A stretch of DNA of 64,000 nt, taken from assembly GCF_006965485.1 (NCBI RefSeq), contig NZ_CP041360.1:4692501-4756500 (forward strand). The letters are read 5' to 3'. Within the stretch, counting starts at the first letter, position 1; each line of letters begins with the position of its first letter. This stretch comes from Spirosoma sp. KCTC 42546. Its GTDB lineage: Bacteria > Bacteroidota > Bacteroidia > Cytophagales > Spirosomataceae. The notes under the pieces were generated by a model. The model searched no databases. It saw only the letters and a program-made list of their open reading frames with translations, and was not told the DNA's origin. Positions 1 through 9,377 of the stretch are shown here, piece by piece. A program made the position numbers and the translations under genes.

Positions 1-2
1 TG

Positions 3-1643
3 GCAACGGCTCAGGTGATTGCCCCAAACCTCGAAACGCTGGTACGCATGACAGGAACGGTTGATCATCTGGTAGCAAACGTGATGTTCAAAGGCATATC
101 ATTCCAGCATTCGGGCTGGTTGCGGCCGTCGCAGCAGGGGCATGTGCCGCATCAGGCGGGCCTGTATATGCTGGATGCGTATAAGTTGAAAATTCCGGGT
201 ACGCCCGATAAAAAGTCACTGGAAAATCAGGCCTGGGTCGGTCGTCCGGCAGCGGCTGTGGACGTTTCCTTTGCCAATCATACGGGCTTCGAAAACTGCC
301 GGTTTGAGCACCTGGCAGCAACCGGACTCGATTATCACAAAGGCGTTCACGACAATGTCATCCGGGGCAATCTGTTCACCGACATTGGTGGCACGGGCAT
401 TCAGGCAGGTGTTTTTGCCGACGAAGCCACTGAAATTCACTTACCCTACAACCCAACCGATGAACGGGAAGTCTGCAGCAACCTGACCATCAGCAACAAC
501 CTGATTACCAACGTAACCAACGAAGACTGGGGCTGCGTGGCCATTGGAGCGGGGTATGTTAGAGGCATTACCATCGAGCATAATGAGATAAACGAGGTAG
601 GCTATAGCGGTATCAGTATGGGCTGGGGATGGACCAAAACCATCAACGCGATGCGGAACAATAAAGTGGTGGCGAACAAGATTCACCACTTCGCCAAACA
701 CATGTACGATGCAGCCGCCATCTATACCCTGTCGGCGCAACCGGGTTCAATTATTGCAGAGAATTATATCGATAGTGTCTACAAAGCACCTTATGCGCAT
801 CTGCCTGCCCACTGGTTTTATCTGTATACCGATGAAGGCTCGTCGTATTTCACGATCAAAGACAACTGGACGCCCTCCGAAAAATTCCTCCAAAACGCCA
901 ACGGCCCGAACAACGTCTGGTCGCATAACGGCCCTCAGGTAGCGGATAGCATTAAAGCAAAAGCAGGTCTCCAGACACCGTATCAATACCTGCTGAACAA
1001 CAAAGTCAGACCCGACGCACGCTGGGGCATTAATAAAGAAAATCCGGTTATTGTCGAGCTGGTTGCCGATGCGAAACAACCTATTGATATACAGCGAATA
1101 AAGGAGGTAATGATTCGCTCTAAAGTCAATCCAGAAGCGCTCTATCAATGGGAAAATCATTATGTCATTTTCGATAGAGTACAGGACGTGTTCGTGCTGA
1201 GTGAGCGCTTGAAAGGAGCTTTCCCAACGGCGAAAGTCAAGACCTATTACGATTTATTCTACGAATTCAACCGGAACAACTGCGCCACCGGGCCGGTAGC
1301 TGGGGAATGGGATCACACGATACTCACCGCCAATCTGGTGGCTGACCCGAAGTTACAAAATGAATATCTGGCCTACCATGCCACGCAGTTCGAGAAATGG
1401 CCGGAAGTGGCGAAAGGATTCTGTAATGCCAATTTCCAGCAGCTGCTTCTATTCCGAAACGGGCGGCAACTCATGCTGGTCATTAGCGTTCCCAAAGGCG
1501 AAAGCCTAGACAAACTCAATCCCAAAACCACCGAAAACAATCCCCGCGTCGATGAGTGGAATACCCGAATGAAAACGTATCAGGAAGGGATTCCGGGGAC
1601 GAATCCGGGGGAAGTGTGGAGTGACTTTCAAAGAGTTAGATGA
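3..1643 (+). CDS. Right-handed beta-helix protein with C-terminal L-rhamnose-mutarotase-like domain (5' truncated)
   Basis: The reading frame is open to the left edge, so the true start lies outside the window; 547 codons are visible. The first two thirds contain parallel beta-helix coils rich in Asn and Gly, with repeated patterns such as NLTISNNLI and ITIEHNEI. This is the fold of polygalacturonases, GH110-like enzymes and pectate lyases. The last ~110 residues resemble the RhaM/DUF718 family (sugar mutarotase, ferredoxin-like dimer): NEYLAYHATQFEKWPEV, then a QLLLFRNGRQLMLV strand and the closing DEWNTRMKTYQ helix. The stretch between the two may be another small alpha/beta unit. A glycan-cleaving domain fused to a mutarotase would release a sugar and equilibrate its anomers. 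The neighbouring GH95 gene fits a fucose or rhamnose context. The domain calls rest on motif recognition only. Confidence 0.75.
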   Translation, partial: ATAQVIAPNLETLVRMTGTVDHLVANVMFKGISFQHSGWLRPSQQGHVPHQAGLYMLDAYKLKIPGTPDKKSLENQAWVGRPAAAVDVSFANHTGFENCRFEHLAATGLDYHKGVHDNVIRGNLFTDIGGTGIQAGVFADEATEIHLPYNPTDEREVCSNLTISNNLITNVTNEDWGCVAIGAGYVRGITIEHNEINEVGYSGISMGWGWTKTINAMRNNKVVANKIHHFAKHMYDAAAIYTLSAQPGSIIAENYIDSVYKAPYAHLPAHWFYLYTDEGSSYFTIKDNWTPSEKFLQNANGPNNVWSHNGPQVADSIKAKAGLQTPYQYLLNNKVRPDARWGINKENPVIVELVADAKQPIDIQRIKEVMIRSKVNPEALYQWENHYVIFDRVQDVFVLSERLKGAFPTAKVKTYYDLFYEFNRNNCATGPVAGEWDHTILTANLVADPKLQNEYLAYHATQFEKWPEVAKGFCNANFQQLLLFRNGRQLMLVISVPKGESLDKLNPKTTENNPRVDEWNTRMKTYQEGIPGTNPGEVWSDFQRVR

Positions 1644-1644
1644 T

Positions 1645-1740
1645 TTTTTAAACACAGAGGAACAGAAAACACAGAGATGTTAATTGGCACCTTTCTATCT
1701 TTTGTTTTTCTGTGTTCTCTGTGCCTCTGTGTTTAAAAAA
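1645..1740. repeat. Inverted repeat, CACAGAGGCACAGAG family, copy 1
   Basis: Left arm 1645-1676 and right arm 1710-1740 are imperfect inverted copies ending in TTTAAAAAA. The element starts two bases after the stop codon of the beta-helix gene. The same arm words recur at 13732, 15798, 22971 and 48405. It could act as a hairpin terminator or 3' mRNA stabiliser. Confidence 0.85.
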
Positions 1741-1766
1741 TGTTAATCCTCAAATTCAAGTATACC

Positions 1767-2831
1767 ATGTTACGATTAGGCATTCTAGGATTAGGCGAAG
1801 GGCGCAGTACGATGTCAGCGGCACTGTCGAGCCCGAATTATGAGTTGGTGAAAGTTTGCGATCAGAAAATCGAACTGTGCCAACAACGAGCCAAAGAGTT
1901 TGATTTTCAACACTATACGGCCAACTACCAGGATTTGCTCGATGATCCAACCCTTGACGTCATCGCGATTTATACGCCCGATAAATTCCACGCGGAGCAT
2001 ACCAAACAGGCCATGCTTCACGGCAAGCATGTGGTGTGTACAAAGCCATTTATCGATGATTTATCGAAGGCAAAAGAACTCATCGACATCAGCGAACAAA
2101 CTGGTAAAAAGGTATTTGTTGGGCAGAGTTCGCGCTTTTTTGAGCCGATGAAAAAGCAACGCGCCGATTTTAACGCGGGGCTAATCGGTGAACTGATCAC
2201 CATTGAAGGCTATTATCACGCCGACCATCGCTGGTTCCTGGACAAAGGCTGGTCGTTGGAAAATGCGTTCAAATGGTTGTACGGTGGACTCAGTCACCCG
2301 GTCGATTTTATTCGCTGGTATCTGCCCAACATTGAGGAGGTGATGGGCTACGGCATGCTCAGCGCCAACGGTCGGAAGGGCGGCCTGAAAAACGTGGATA
2401 CCATGCACTTCATTTTCAAAGCCACCGACGGACGGATCGCCCGGGTGAGTGGTGCCTACACTGGCCCCGTTCAACCCAACGTTCGCGACTCCGAAATGAG
2501 CTGTATTCTGCGCGGCACCGAAGGATGCAGCCAGGCCGATTACATGGATTTACGCTACGCCATCACGACCAGCACGGGCGAGGAAATCGTACAAACCTGG
2601 GAGCACAAACTGAAGCATTACTTCCGGTTTGAAGGCAAAAGCCATCATGCGGGCGAGTACCAGAACTACCTCGACTATTTCGCCACCTGCCTCGAATCCG
2701 GCCAAACGGCGTACCCGGATATACGAGAAGGCATCGGCACCGTGGCCCTGCTTCAGTCGATGGACAAGTCTCTGCAAACCGGCCAGCCCGTGAAGGTGCA
2801 GGATGTGCTGAGAGAGTATGGGTTGTCATAA
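1767..2831 (+). CDS. Gfo/Idh/MocA family oxidoreductase
   Basis: This is a 354-residue cytoplasmic NAD(P)-dependent sugar dehydrogenase or reductase of the Gfo/Idh/MocA family. I chose the ATG at 1767 because the Rossmann strand and GLGEG glycine motif follow at once (LRLGILGLGEG); the longer frame from 1740 only adds repeat-derived sequence. The family motif containing the conserved Lys is visible as HVVCTKPFIDD near residue 90-100. The C-terminal alpha/beta domain includes GGLSHPVDFIRWYLP. It lies between a beta-helix/mutarotase gene and a symporter, so it probably oxidises or reduces an imported monosaccharide or acid sugar. The exact substrate cannot be read from the sequence. Confidence 0.85.
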   Translation: MLRLGILGLGEGRSTMSAALSSPNYELVKVCDQKIELCQQRAKEFDFQHYTANYQDLLDDPTLDVIAIYTPDKFHAEHTKQAMLHGKHVVCTKPFIDDLSKAKELIDISEQTGKKVFVGQSSRFFEPMKKQRADFNAGLIGELITIEGYYHADHRWFLDKGWSLENAFKWLYGGLSHPVDFIRWYLPNIEEVMGYGMLSANGRKGGLKNVDTMHFIFKATDGRIARVSGAYTGPVQPNVRDSEMSCILRGTEGCSQADYMDLRYAITTSTGEEIVQTWEHKLKHYFRFEGKSHHAGEYQNYLDYFATCLESGQTAYPDIREGIGTVALLQSMDKSLQTGQPVKVQDVLREYGLS

Positions 2832-2832
2832 A

Positions 2833-2921
2833 TTAATGAATAATGGATAATGAACAATGTAAAATGGAAATGCAAGCCCCTCATTATCAATCATACATTA
2901 TCCATTATCCATTATCCATTC
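2833..2921. repeat. Inverted repeat made of ATAATGGATAATG-like words
   Basis: The left arm (2833-2867) contains AATGAATAATGGATAATG and the right arm (2882-2921) contains CATTATCCATTATCCATTATC, so the arms are built of short tandem words. It begins one base after the oxidoreductase stop and ends ten bases before the symporter start. A related copy lies at 23990-24077. Confidence 0.8.
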
Positions 2922-2930
2922 ACCTAGTAT

Positions 2931-4514
2931 ATGAACAACATCACTGATCGCTTAACCGCCTTAGACTACGGTATCGTTTTAGCTTACCTGGTCATTCTAG
3001 CCATCATCGGCTATAGGGCGAGTAAGCCGCAAAAAGGCCACACTGATGAAACCCTGTTTCTGGCAAATAAATCGCTGGGCTGGGCGAGCATTGGGTTCAA
3101 TATGTGGGGGACTAACGTAGGGCCATCCATGTTGCTGGCGTTTGCGAGCATCGGGTATAGCACGGGTATTGTGGCCATCAATTTCGATTGGTACGCGTTC
3201 GTATTTCTGTTCCTGCTGGCCATTGTTTTCGCGCCCAAGTACTTAGCCGCCAACGTATCAACTATGCCCGAGTTCATGGGGCAACGTTATGGTGAATCTA
3301 CCCAAACTATTCTGGCGTGGTACGCGCTGATTAAAATCCTGATTTCATGGTTATCGCTGGGGTTGTTTGCGGGTGGCTTTCTGGTTCGGCAGATTTTGGG
3401 CATTCCCATGTGGCAATCGGTTATTGTACTGGTGCTATTTGCGGGCCTGTTTGCGTACACGGGCGGATTGAAAGCCATTGCCCGCGTGAATGTGTTCCAG
3501 ATGATTCTGCTGATCGGCGTCTCACTAACACTCACGATTTTAGGCATCAATAAAGTGGGTGGCCTGGAAGCCGTTTATCAGAAAGCGCCCGCTGGCTACT
3601 GGAATCTGATTCACTCCGCCAGCGATACCAAGTACCCCTGGCCCGCTATTCTGCTAGGGTATCCCGTGGCCGCTATTGCCTTTTTCTGTACGGATCAAAG
3701 TATGGTACAATCGGTGCTGGGCGCTCGAAATCTGGAACAGGGCCAATTGGGCGTCAATTTCATCGGCTGGCTCAAGATCCTGTCGCTGCCGCTCTTTATT
3801 CTGCCGGGCATTCTTTGCTTTATTCTGTTTCCGAACCTCAACGACCCCGCCGAAGCCTATATGACGATGGTTACGAACCTGTTTCCGCCGGGTATGAATG
3901 GGCTGGTGATTGTGGTACTGATTGCGGTTTTGGTGGGTACGATTGGCTCGTCGTTAAACTCGTTGAGTACGGTATTCACGATGGATGTCTACGCCCGAAA
4001 AATCAACCCAAACGCCAGCAATCAGCAACTGATTAAAGTAGGTCGAATGACAGTTGTGGTAGGCTGTTTATTCGCGATTTTGATGGCGTTGGCCATTGAC
4101 AGCATCAAAGGACTCAACCTGTTCGATGTATTCCAGTCAGTGCTGGGGTTCATTGCCCCGCCGTTGTCTGTTGTTTTTCTACTGACTGTTTTCTGGAAAC
4201 GTACTACCCGAACAGCCGTAAATACCGTTTTGTCAGCAGGCTCGGCATTCAGTCTGGGCGTGGGCATTCTATATTTATGGGTTCTACCTCCCGACGAATA
4301 TCCTTTTTGGCCGCACTATCTGTTGTTATCATTCGCCATTTTTGCGGTATTGTTGATCAAGGCGATTCTTATTTCAGTACTCGATAAAAATCCGTCTATT
4401 TACACACCCGTTACGTCTACAACTACCGCCATTCTGAAACCTACCCAACGGGTCTGGATAGCCTGGATTGCGCTGATTGTCATAATGGTGGGATTGTATC
4501 TTGTATTTTATTAA
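2931..4514 (+). CDS. Sodium:solute symporter family (SSS) transporter
   Basis: A 527-residue inner-membrane protein with about 13 hydrophobic segments, the usual size for the SSS family (PF00474). The first helix starts at TALDYGIVLAYLVILAIIGY and the family-typical GWASIGFNMWGTNVGPSML region follows around residues 45-65. It probably imports a sugar or sugar acid with sodium. It sits between a Gfo/Idh oxidoreductase and a GH95 glycosidase on the same strand, so it most likely takes up the product of the extracellular enzymes. Two further SSS genes occur at 24069 and 31564; the three are clearly diverged and may carry different substrates. Confidence 0.9.
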   Translation: MNNITDRLTALDYGIVLAYLVILAIIGYRASKPQKGHTDETLFLANKSLGWASIGFNMWGTNVGPSMLLAFASIGYSTGIVAINFDWYAFVFLFLLAIVFAPKYLAANVSTMPEFMGQRYGESTQTILAWYALIKILISWLSLGLFAGGFLVRQILGIPMWQSVIVLVLFAGLFAYTGGLKAIARVNVFQMILLIGVSLTLTILGINKVGGLEAVYQKAPAGYWNLIHSASDTKYPWPAILLGYPVAAIAFFCTDQSMVQSVLGARNLEQGQLGVNFIGWLKILSLPLFILPGILCFILFPNLNDPAEAYMTMVTNLFPPGMNGLVIVVLIAVLVGTIGSSLNSLSTVFTMDVYARKINPNASNQQLIKVGRMTVVVGCLFAILMALAIDSIKGLNLFDVFQSVLGFIAPPLSVVFLLTVFWKRTTRTAVNTVLSAGSAFSLGVGILYLWVLPPDEYPFWPHYLLLSFAIFAVLLIKAILISVLDKNPSIYTPVTSTTTAILKPTQRVWIAWIALIVIMVGLYLVFY

Positions 4515-4582
4515 GTAGCCTGGACGGCCACGTCCGGGTGTAATCGAACTTGATTTTACCCGGACGTGGCCGTCCAGGCTAC
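4515..4582. repeat. Perfect inverted repeat, GTAGCCTGGACGG family
   Basis: Arms 4515-4539 and 4558-4582 are perfect 25-bp inverted copies around an 18-nt loop. The left arm starts directly after the symporter stop and the right arm ends eight bases before the GH95 start. It is GC-rich and would form a very stable hairpin. Confidence 0.9.
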
Positions 4583-4590
4583 AGTGGCTT

Positions 4591-7443
4591 ATGAAAAACA
4601 GTATGCGCCTACACCTTTCTCTTTTAATAAGCTGTCTAACCCTGTCAACGCAAGCGCAACCTCCTGTTCCGCCGTCGCTTGTTCTGTGGTACAAACAACC
4701 TGCGAATCAGTGGGTAGAAGCGCTCCCCATTGGCAATGGCCGATTGGGCGGCATGGTATTCGGAGGTATTCTGGAGGATCATATTCAGTTCAACGAAGCA
4801 ACCCTCTGGACAGGTGGGCCGCGTGAATATCAGCGGGAAGGTGCAGCCCAATTCTTGCCCCAGATTCGGCAATTATTGGCTGATGGCAAACAGGCAGAAG
4901 CCGAAAAGCTAGCTCAGGAGCAATTCATGGGCAAGCAGAGCCATGAATCAGATTATACCCAGAAAAAAGATGCCTGGTTTGCCAGCGTTCGCGATGTAAT
5001 AAACAAAAAACCGAGCCCTGCATCGGCTGAATTTGATGATCAGGCCTGGAAAACAATGTCGGTTCCAACGGCTGATGGCTGGGAAAAATCTGGCCTTGAA
5101 GGCCTGGATGGGGCCGTCTGGTTTCGTACCTCGTTTGAATTACCCGCAGCCTGGGCGGGCAAGGACGTTATACTGGATATGGGTAGAATCCGCGACCAGG
5201 ATTTTACGTACCTGAACGGCGAACTTATTGGTACAGCCGAAGGCATCGCCAAAAACCGACGTTATACCATTCCGGCGGCAAAACTGCGCGTCGGCAAGAA
5301 TCAACTGGCCATTCAGGTCATTAACCTCTTCGATAAAGGCGGATTTATCGGCGTCAAAACCAACCCGCCAACCTTTGTCGTTTATCCGGTAGGCCAGCAA
5401 CCAACGGACGGCGTTCCACTAACCAACCCATTCAAGTATTGGATTCAGGACGATGCGCCCCCTGCCGTCCCCCGCTATCAGGCTGATTATCAACCCTTCG
5501 GTGATCTCTGGCTACGATTTAAAGAACACGGGCTAGCCATGAACTATCGCTTCGAACTGGATCTAACAAAGGCACTCTCCCGCGTTTCGTACACGGCCGA
5601 TGGGGTACGATTTACCCGCGAATACCTCGCCAGCTCACCCGACCAGGCGATTGCCGTTCACCTGACGGCCAGTAAGCCAGGTCAAATCAGTTTCGAGACA
5701 ACCCTGACCAGCCTGCATAAAGGCAGCTCCGTTCGGCGCATTGATAATCAGACGATTGCCTTGTCGGTGCAAGTACGAAACGGCGCATTAAAAGGCGAAA
5801 GTCTGCTGCATATTCAGACGCAGAAAGGCCAGATAAGCGTGTCGGACGGGAAGCTCATTGTTTCGGGAGCGGATGAAGCGACGCTCTATCTAACCGCAGG
5901 CACCAATTTCAAAAACTACAAAGACGTTTCCGGTGATCCGGCCATGATAAGCCAGCGACCCTTGCAAGCCCTACGCACAAAACGCTTCGAAACCGTTAAA
6001 GCGGCTCATATACGGGAATACCAGGCTTATTTCAATACCTTGACAATCGATCTGGGCGGCTCGCCCAATGAGGGACTTCCTAGCGATGAACGACTGCAAC
6101 AATTTGAGAAATCGTACGATCCATCGTTAGCGGCCTTATACCTCCAGTATGGTCGGTATTTATTGATCTCGAGTTCAAGGCCAGGCAATCAACCGGCCAA
6201 TTTACAAGGTATCTGGAACGATCTGCTCACGCCCCCCTGGGGCAGTAAGTACACGACCAATATCAATCTGGAAATGAACTACTGGCCCGCCGAAATGCTG
6301 AATCTGTCGGCCTGCCACGAACCGTTGTTAGCCGCCATCGAAGAAATGGCCGAATCAGGCCGGAAGACGGCCAAAGCGCACTATAATACCCGAGGCTGGG
6401 TGCTGCACCACAACACCGATCTCTGGCGGGGAACGGCACCTATCAACGCATCGAATCATGGTATCTGGGTGAGTGGGGGTGCCTGGGTATCGCATCACCT
6501 CTGGGAGCATTACCGGTATACGCAGGATCGGACTTTCCTCCAAAAACGGGGGTATCCGCTGATGAAAGATGCCGCCCGCTTCTTCGTCGATTTTCTCATT
6601 AAAGACCCAAAAACCGGCTGGCTCATCAGTACGCCCTCCAATTCGCCTGAACACGGTGGTCTGGTGGCTGGTCCGACGATGGATCACCAGATTATCCGCG
6701 ATCTGTTCAAAAACTGCATTGCTGCCAGTGAAATCCTGGGTACCGATGCCGCTTTCCGGGATACGCTGAAGACCATGTACACCCAGATTGCACCGAATCA
6801 GATTGGCAAACGTGGCCAGTTACAGGAATGGTTACAGGATGTTGACGATCCAAAGGATACCCACCGGCACGTATCGCACCTCTGGGGCGTTCATCCCGGC
6901 ACCGACATTACCTGGGACAGCACGCCCGATCTGATGAAAGCCGCCCGCCAATCGCTGCTGGAGCGTGGCGATGAAGGAACCGGCTGGAGTCTGGCCTGGA
7001 AAATCAATTTCTGGGCGCGATTCCACGATGGTAATCATGCTTATAACATGCTCAAACTCCTCTTCCGGCCCGCTATTTCGCCGGAAGGCATTACGGGTGG
7101 CGGCTCCTACCCCAACCTCTTCGATGCGCACCCACCCTTTCAAATCGACGGCAATTTTGGTGGGGCCAGTGGTATAGCCGAAATGTTGGTACAAAGTCAG
7201 GGTAAAACCATTGACCTACTCCCCGCGCTTCCCTCCTCCTTACCAACGGGCTACATCAACGGCATCTGTGCTCAGGGTGGTTTCGTACTTAACATCCGCT
7301 GGCAAAATGGCCATTTGAGTGGCATTGACATTACCTCCAAAGCCGGTCAACCCTGCATTCTCCGCTATGGCGATAAACAAGTAAGTCTGACAACTGAATC
7401 GGGAAAAACTTATAAGCTAAATGGGGAGTTGAAAGTAATATGA
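4591..7443 (+). CDS. Glycoside hydrolase family 95 (alpha-L-fucosidase type)
   Basis: A 950-residue secreted enzyme with a signal peptide (SLLISCLTLSTQAQ) and a GH95 N-terminal domain recognisable by WVEALPIGNGRLGGMVFGG and FNEATLWTGGP. Residues expected for GH95 catalysis by analogy with the bifidobacterial 1,2-alpha-L-fucosidase are present: N557 and N559 in TNINLEMNYWPAEM, E687 in TPSNSPEHG and D853 in QIDGNFGG. An extra jelly-roll-like insert of ~140 residues (about 115-265; SFELPAAWAGKDVILDMG) interrupts the N-terminal domain and resembles a galactose-binding module. Some GH95 members act as alpha-L-galactosidases, so fucose specificity is likely but not certain. The stop overlaps the next ATG (ATGA at 7440-7443). 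Confidence 0.92.
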   Translation: MKNSMRLHLSLLISCLTLSTQAQPPVPPSLVLWYKQPANQWVEALPIGNGRLGGMVFGGILEDHIQFNEATLWTGGPREYQREGAAQFLPQIRQLLADGKQAEAEKLAQEQFMGKQSHESDYTQKKDAWFASVRDVINKKPSPASAEFDDQAWKTMSVPTADGWEKSGLEGLDGAVWFRTSFELPAAWAGKDVILDMGRIRDQDFTYLNGELIGTAEGIAKNRRYTIPAAKLRVGKNQLAIQVINLFDKGGFIGVKTNPPTFVVYPVGQQPTDGVPLTNPFKYWIQDDAPPAVPRYQADYQPFGDLWLRFKEHGLAMNYRFELDLTKALSRVSYTADGVRFTREYLASSPDQAIAVHLTASKPGQISFETTLTSLHKGSSVRRIDNQTIALSVQVRNGALKGESLLHIQTQKGQISVSDGKLIVSGADEATLYLTAGTNFKNYKDVSGDPAMISQRPLQALRTKRFETVKAAHIREYQAYFNTLTIDLGGSPNEGLPSDERLQQFEKSYDPSLAALYLQYGRYLLISSSRPGNQPANLQGIWNDLLTPPWGSKYTTNINLEMNYWPAEMLNLSACHEPLLAAIEEMAESGRKTAKAHYNTRGWVLHHNTDLWRGTAPINASNHGIWVSGGAWVSHHLWEHYRYTQDRTFLQKRGYPLMKDAARFFVDFLIKDPKTGWLISTPSNSPEHGGLVAGPTMDHQIIRDLFKNCIAASEILGTDAAFRDTLKTMYTQIAPNQIGKRGQLQEWLQDVDDPKDTHRHVSHLWGVHPGTDITWDSTPDLMKAARQSLLERGDEGTGWSLAWKINFWARFHDGNHAYNMLKLLFRPAISPEGITGGGSYPNLFDAHPPFQIDGNFGGASGIAEMLVQSQGKTIDLLPALPSSLPTGYINGICAQGGFVLNIRWQNGHLSGIDITSKAGQPCILRYGDKQVSLTTESGKTYKLNGELKVI

Positions 7444-8498
7444 ACTTGACGAGAATAGACTTACGGCATCAGGCCATCTCAGCATCGCTATTCAAACCTA
7501 CTTCATTAAGTCAGGCAGTTGAGCAGCTTGGATTTGTTCAGGCTGACCCGATCCGGTCACCGGCACGGGCTCAGGATCTTATCCTACGTCATCGGGTGGA
7601 AAATTATCGGGTAGGCGATCTTGAACAAAATTATTCGTCTATTCTGTTAGAAGAGGATTTTCTGTACGCCTATGGCTTTATGCCACTCTCAACCTGGCAG
7701 TTGCTCCATCCGAGGCACGAACGTGAGCTCAGTTCAGATGAACAACGCGTACTCGCTATTGTCGCTAGTCAAAAACGTATTCACCCGCGCGAACTGGAAG
7801 CGCACCTCGGTGCAGGACGTGAGCGTAATGATTGGGGCGGTTTCTCAAAAACAACGACCCGAACCCTGCAATCGCTCCACTATCACGGGGCCTTGCGGGT
7901 GGCAGAACGGGCCAATGGTATTCGGTTATATGCGTTGGCCAACCGGCAGCATGAGCCGATGGAGCCATCGGAACGCTTGCGTCAGCTCGTCTTGTTGATT
8001 GCAAACCTACTGGGTCCGCTATCGGATCGTAGTCTGCGCGCTGTTGTGCAGCATCTGTCCCGTGGCGCACCAACCCTGGAAGGAAGGCAGTCCAGTGTAA
8101 AAAAGCTGATCGAATCTGGCGAGCTTGCCTATGCTGTTGTTGATTCTATTCGGTATGTCTGGCCTGGTTGGTGGGCAATTGACAACCGACCCAATGAAAC
8201 CGTTCGCTTTCTGGCTCCTTTCGATCCACTGAGTTGGGATCGCGCACGATTTGAGCATTTCTGGGACTGGTTGTACCGGTTTGAGGCTTATACCCCTCCT
8301 GCCAAACGGCAACTTGGGTATTATGCCATGCCGATGCTCTGGCGAGACGACATCATCGGGTGGGTTAACATCTCGAATCAGAACGGAAACTTTTTCGTTG
8401 AGCCTGGGTTCAAAAAAGACGTATCAAATGACCAGGACTTTGACCGGGAGTACGAAGCGGAAGTGGAGCGATTTCGCCTTTTTCTTCAAAAGCGATAG
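7440..8498 (+). CDS. YcaQ/AlkX-like winged-helix DNA glycosylase
   Basis: A 352-residue protein of the winged-helix HTH_42 family (PF06224), which includes the AlkZ and YcaQ/AlkX DNA glycosylases that unhook interstrand crosslinks and excise alkylated bases. The N-terminal sequence LGFVQADPIRSPARAQDL carries the Q-x-D form of the catalytic motif, which is typical of the YcaQ branch rather than the Q-x-Q AlkZ branch. The C-terminal part (FLAPFDPLSWDRARFEHFW) also matches the family. Its start codon overlaps the GH95 stop by four bases, suggesting translational coupling although the functions are unrelated. No regulatory site of its own is visible. Confidence 0.85.
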   Translation: MNLTRIDLRHQAISASLFKPTSLSQAVEQLGFVQADPIRSPARAQDLILRHRVENYRVGDLEQNYSSILLEEDFLYAYGFMPLSTWQLLHPRHERELSSDEQRVLAIVASQKRIHPRELEAHLGAGRERNDWGGFSKTTTRTLQSLHYHGALRVAERANGIRLYALANRQHEPMEPSERLRQLVLLIANLLGPLSDRSLRAVVQHLSRGAPTLEGRQSSVKKLIESGELAYAVVDSIRYVWPGWWAIDNRPNETVRFLAPFDPLSWDRARFEHFWDWLYRFEAYTPPAKRQLGYYAMPMLWRDDIIGWVNISNQNGNFFVEPGFKKDVSNDQDFDREYEAEVERFRLFLQKR

Positions 8499-8554
8499 AT
8501 CCTAACAGATTGATTCTAAGTGGTACAACTAGTGTAAAAGCAAGCCCCGGTGGC

Positions 8555-8899
8555 TTATTTGATAACCTGGCCTTCGCATTCAAAAGGGAACGTTAGCACT
8601 GTGTCTTTTTTGTGAATATAAAACACCAGCTCGTTCTTCCGTTTAACAACCGTATCCCCAATATCAATGTGATCCTCAAATAAAGGATACCAACTCCCCA
8701 GGTCAGCATATTTGACTTGACCACCCTTGTTTACATTCCTGCCCGTTATACTAAACCACTTACCGGTAAAGTCTCGTGCTTCTACTTTGATAGCACATTC
8801 TCTGGCCCGGTAGTTTTCTGCATCCAGTTCACAACGACTTCCTCCGCAGCCTGAATTCAATCCGATAAGTACAAAGGCGAAGACGATTTGCTTCATCAT
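8555..8899 (-). CDS. Small putative lipoprotein, unknown function
   Basis: A 114-residue protein with a short hydrophobic N-terminus ending in the lipobox LNSGC, so it is probably lipid-anchored. The mature part is rich in beta-prone segments and contains four further cysteines, two near the N-terminus and one near the C-terminus (FPFECEG). It matches no family I recognise. The neighbour at 8933 is another small lipoprotein in the same orientation, separated by 33 bases, so the two may be co-transcribed. Confidence 0.65.
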   Translation of the reverse strand: MMKQIVFAFVLIGLNSGCGGSRCELDAENYRARECAIKVEARDFTGKWFSITGRNVNKGGQVKYADLGSWYPLFEDHIDIGDTVVKRKNELVFYIHKKDTVLTFPFECEGQVIK

Positions 8900-8932
8900 T
8901 CTTATTGATTAGTGGCAATCAGGAGAAAGTAG

Positions 8933-9301
8933 CTAGTTAATTGATGACAGATAAAGATAATAGATCTCCTCTCCGCCAAAAAGAGGTTTAATGTTTCCTA
9001 AGGTACTTCGGTATTCTCCGCTAAACTGCACCTGTTTCCCAACAACCTGATAGTCAGACGGAAGATTACAGACCAGTCCTGTCCATTGACTATCTATAGT
9101 CCCGGGAAGATGATAATTGACGGTGTACATAGCTACATCCTGCCGATACCCGACCATACCTTTGAGGCTTTTGGCCTGATGGGTAACGGGGTTAGACTCA
9201 AAACAAGCTGGGTTAGCCGATGGTGGTATAGGCAAGTTATCTTTTTGGCAAGATACCCCTACTCCTATCAGTAGTAAAATCAGAAGCACACTTCGTTCCA
9301 T
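8933..9301 (-). CDS. Small putative lipoprotein, unknown function
   Basis: A 122-residue protein with the N-terminus MERSVLLILLLIGVGVSCQKD, a standard lipobox with Cys at residue 18. The mature part has a segment LPSDYQVVGKQVQFSGEYR that looks like a small beta-sandwich, as often seen in Cytophagales hypothetical lipoproteins. No catalytic motif is visible. It is followed by a second lipoprotein gene at 8555-8899, probably in the same transcript. Confidence 0.65.
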   Translation of the reverse strand: MERSVLLILLLIGVGVSCQKDNLPIPPSANPACFESNPVTHQAKSLKGMVGYRQDVAMYTVNYHLPGTIDSQWTGLVCNLPSDYQVVGKQVQFSGEYRSTLGNIKPLFGGEEIYYLYLSSIN

Positions 9302-9377
9302 AATGCCCGTTGTTCATATTGATAAGTAGAGCTTTACTCGTGTTCGAAGGTTGCAATCGCTAAAAAATTAGTCTGTA

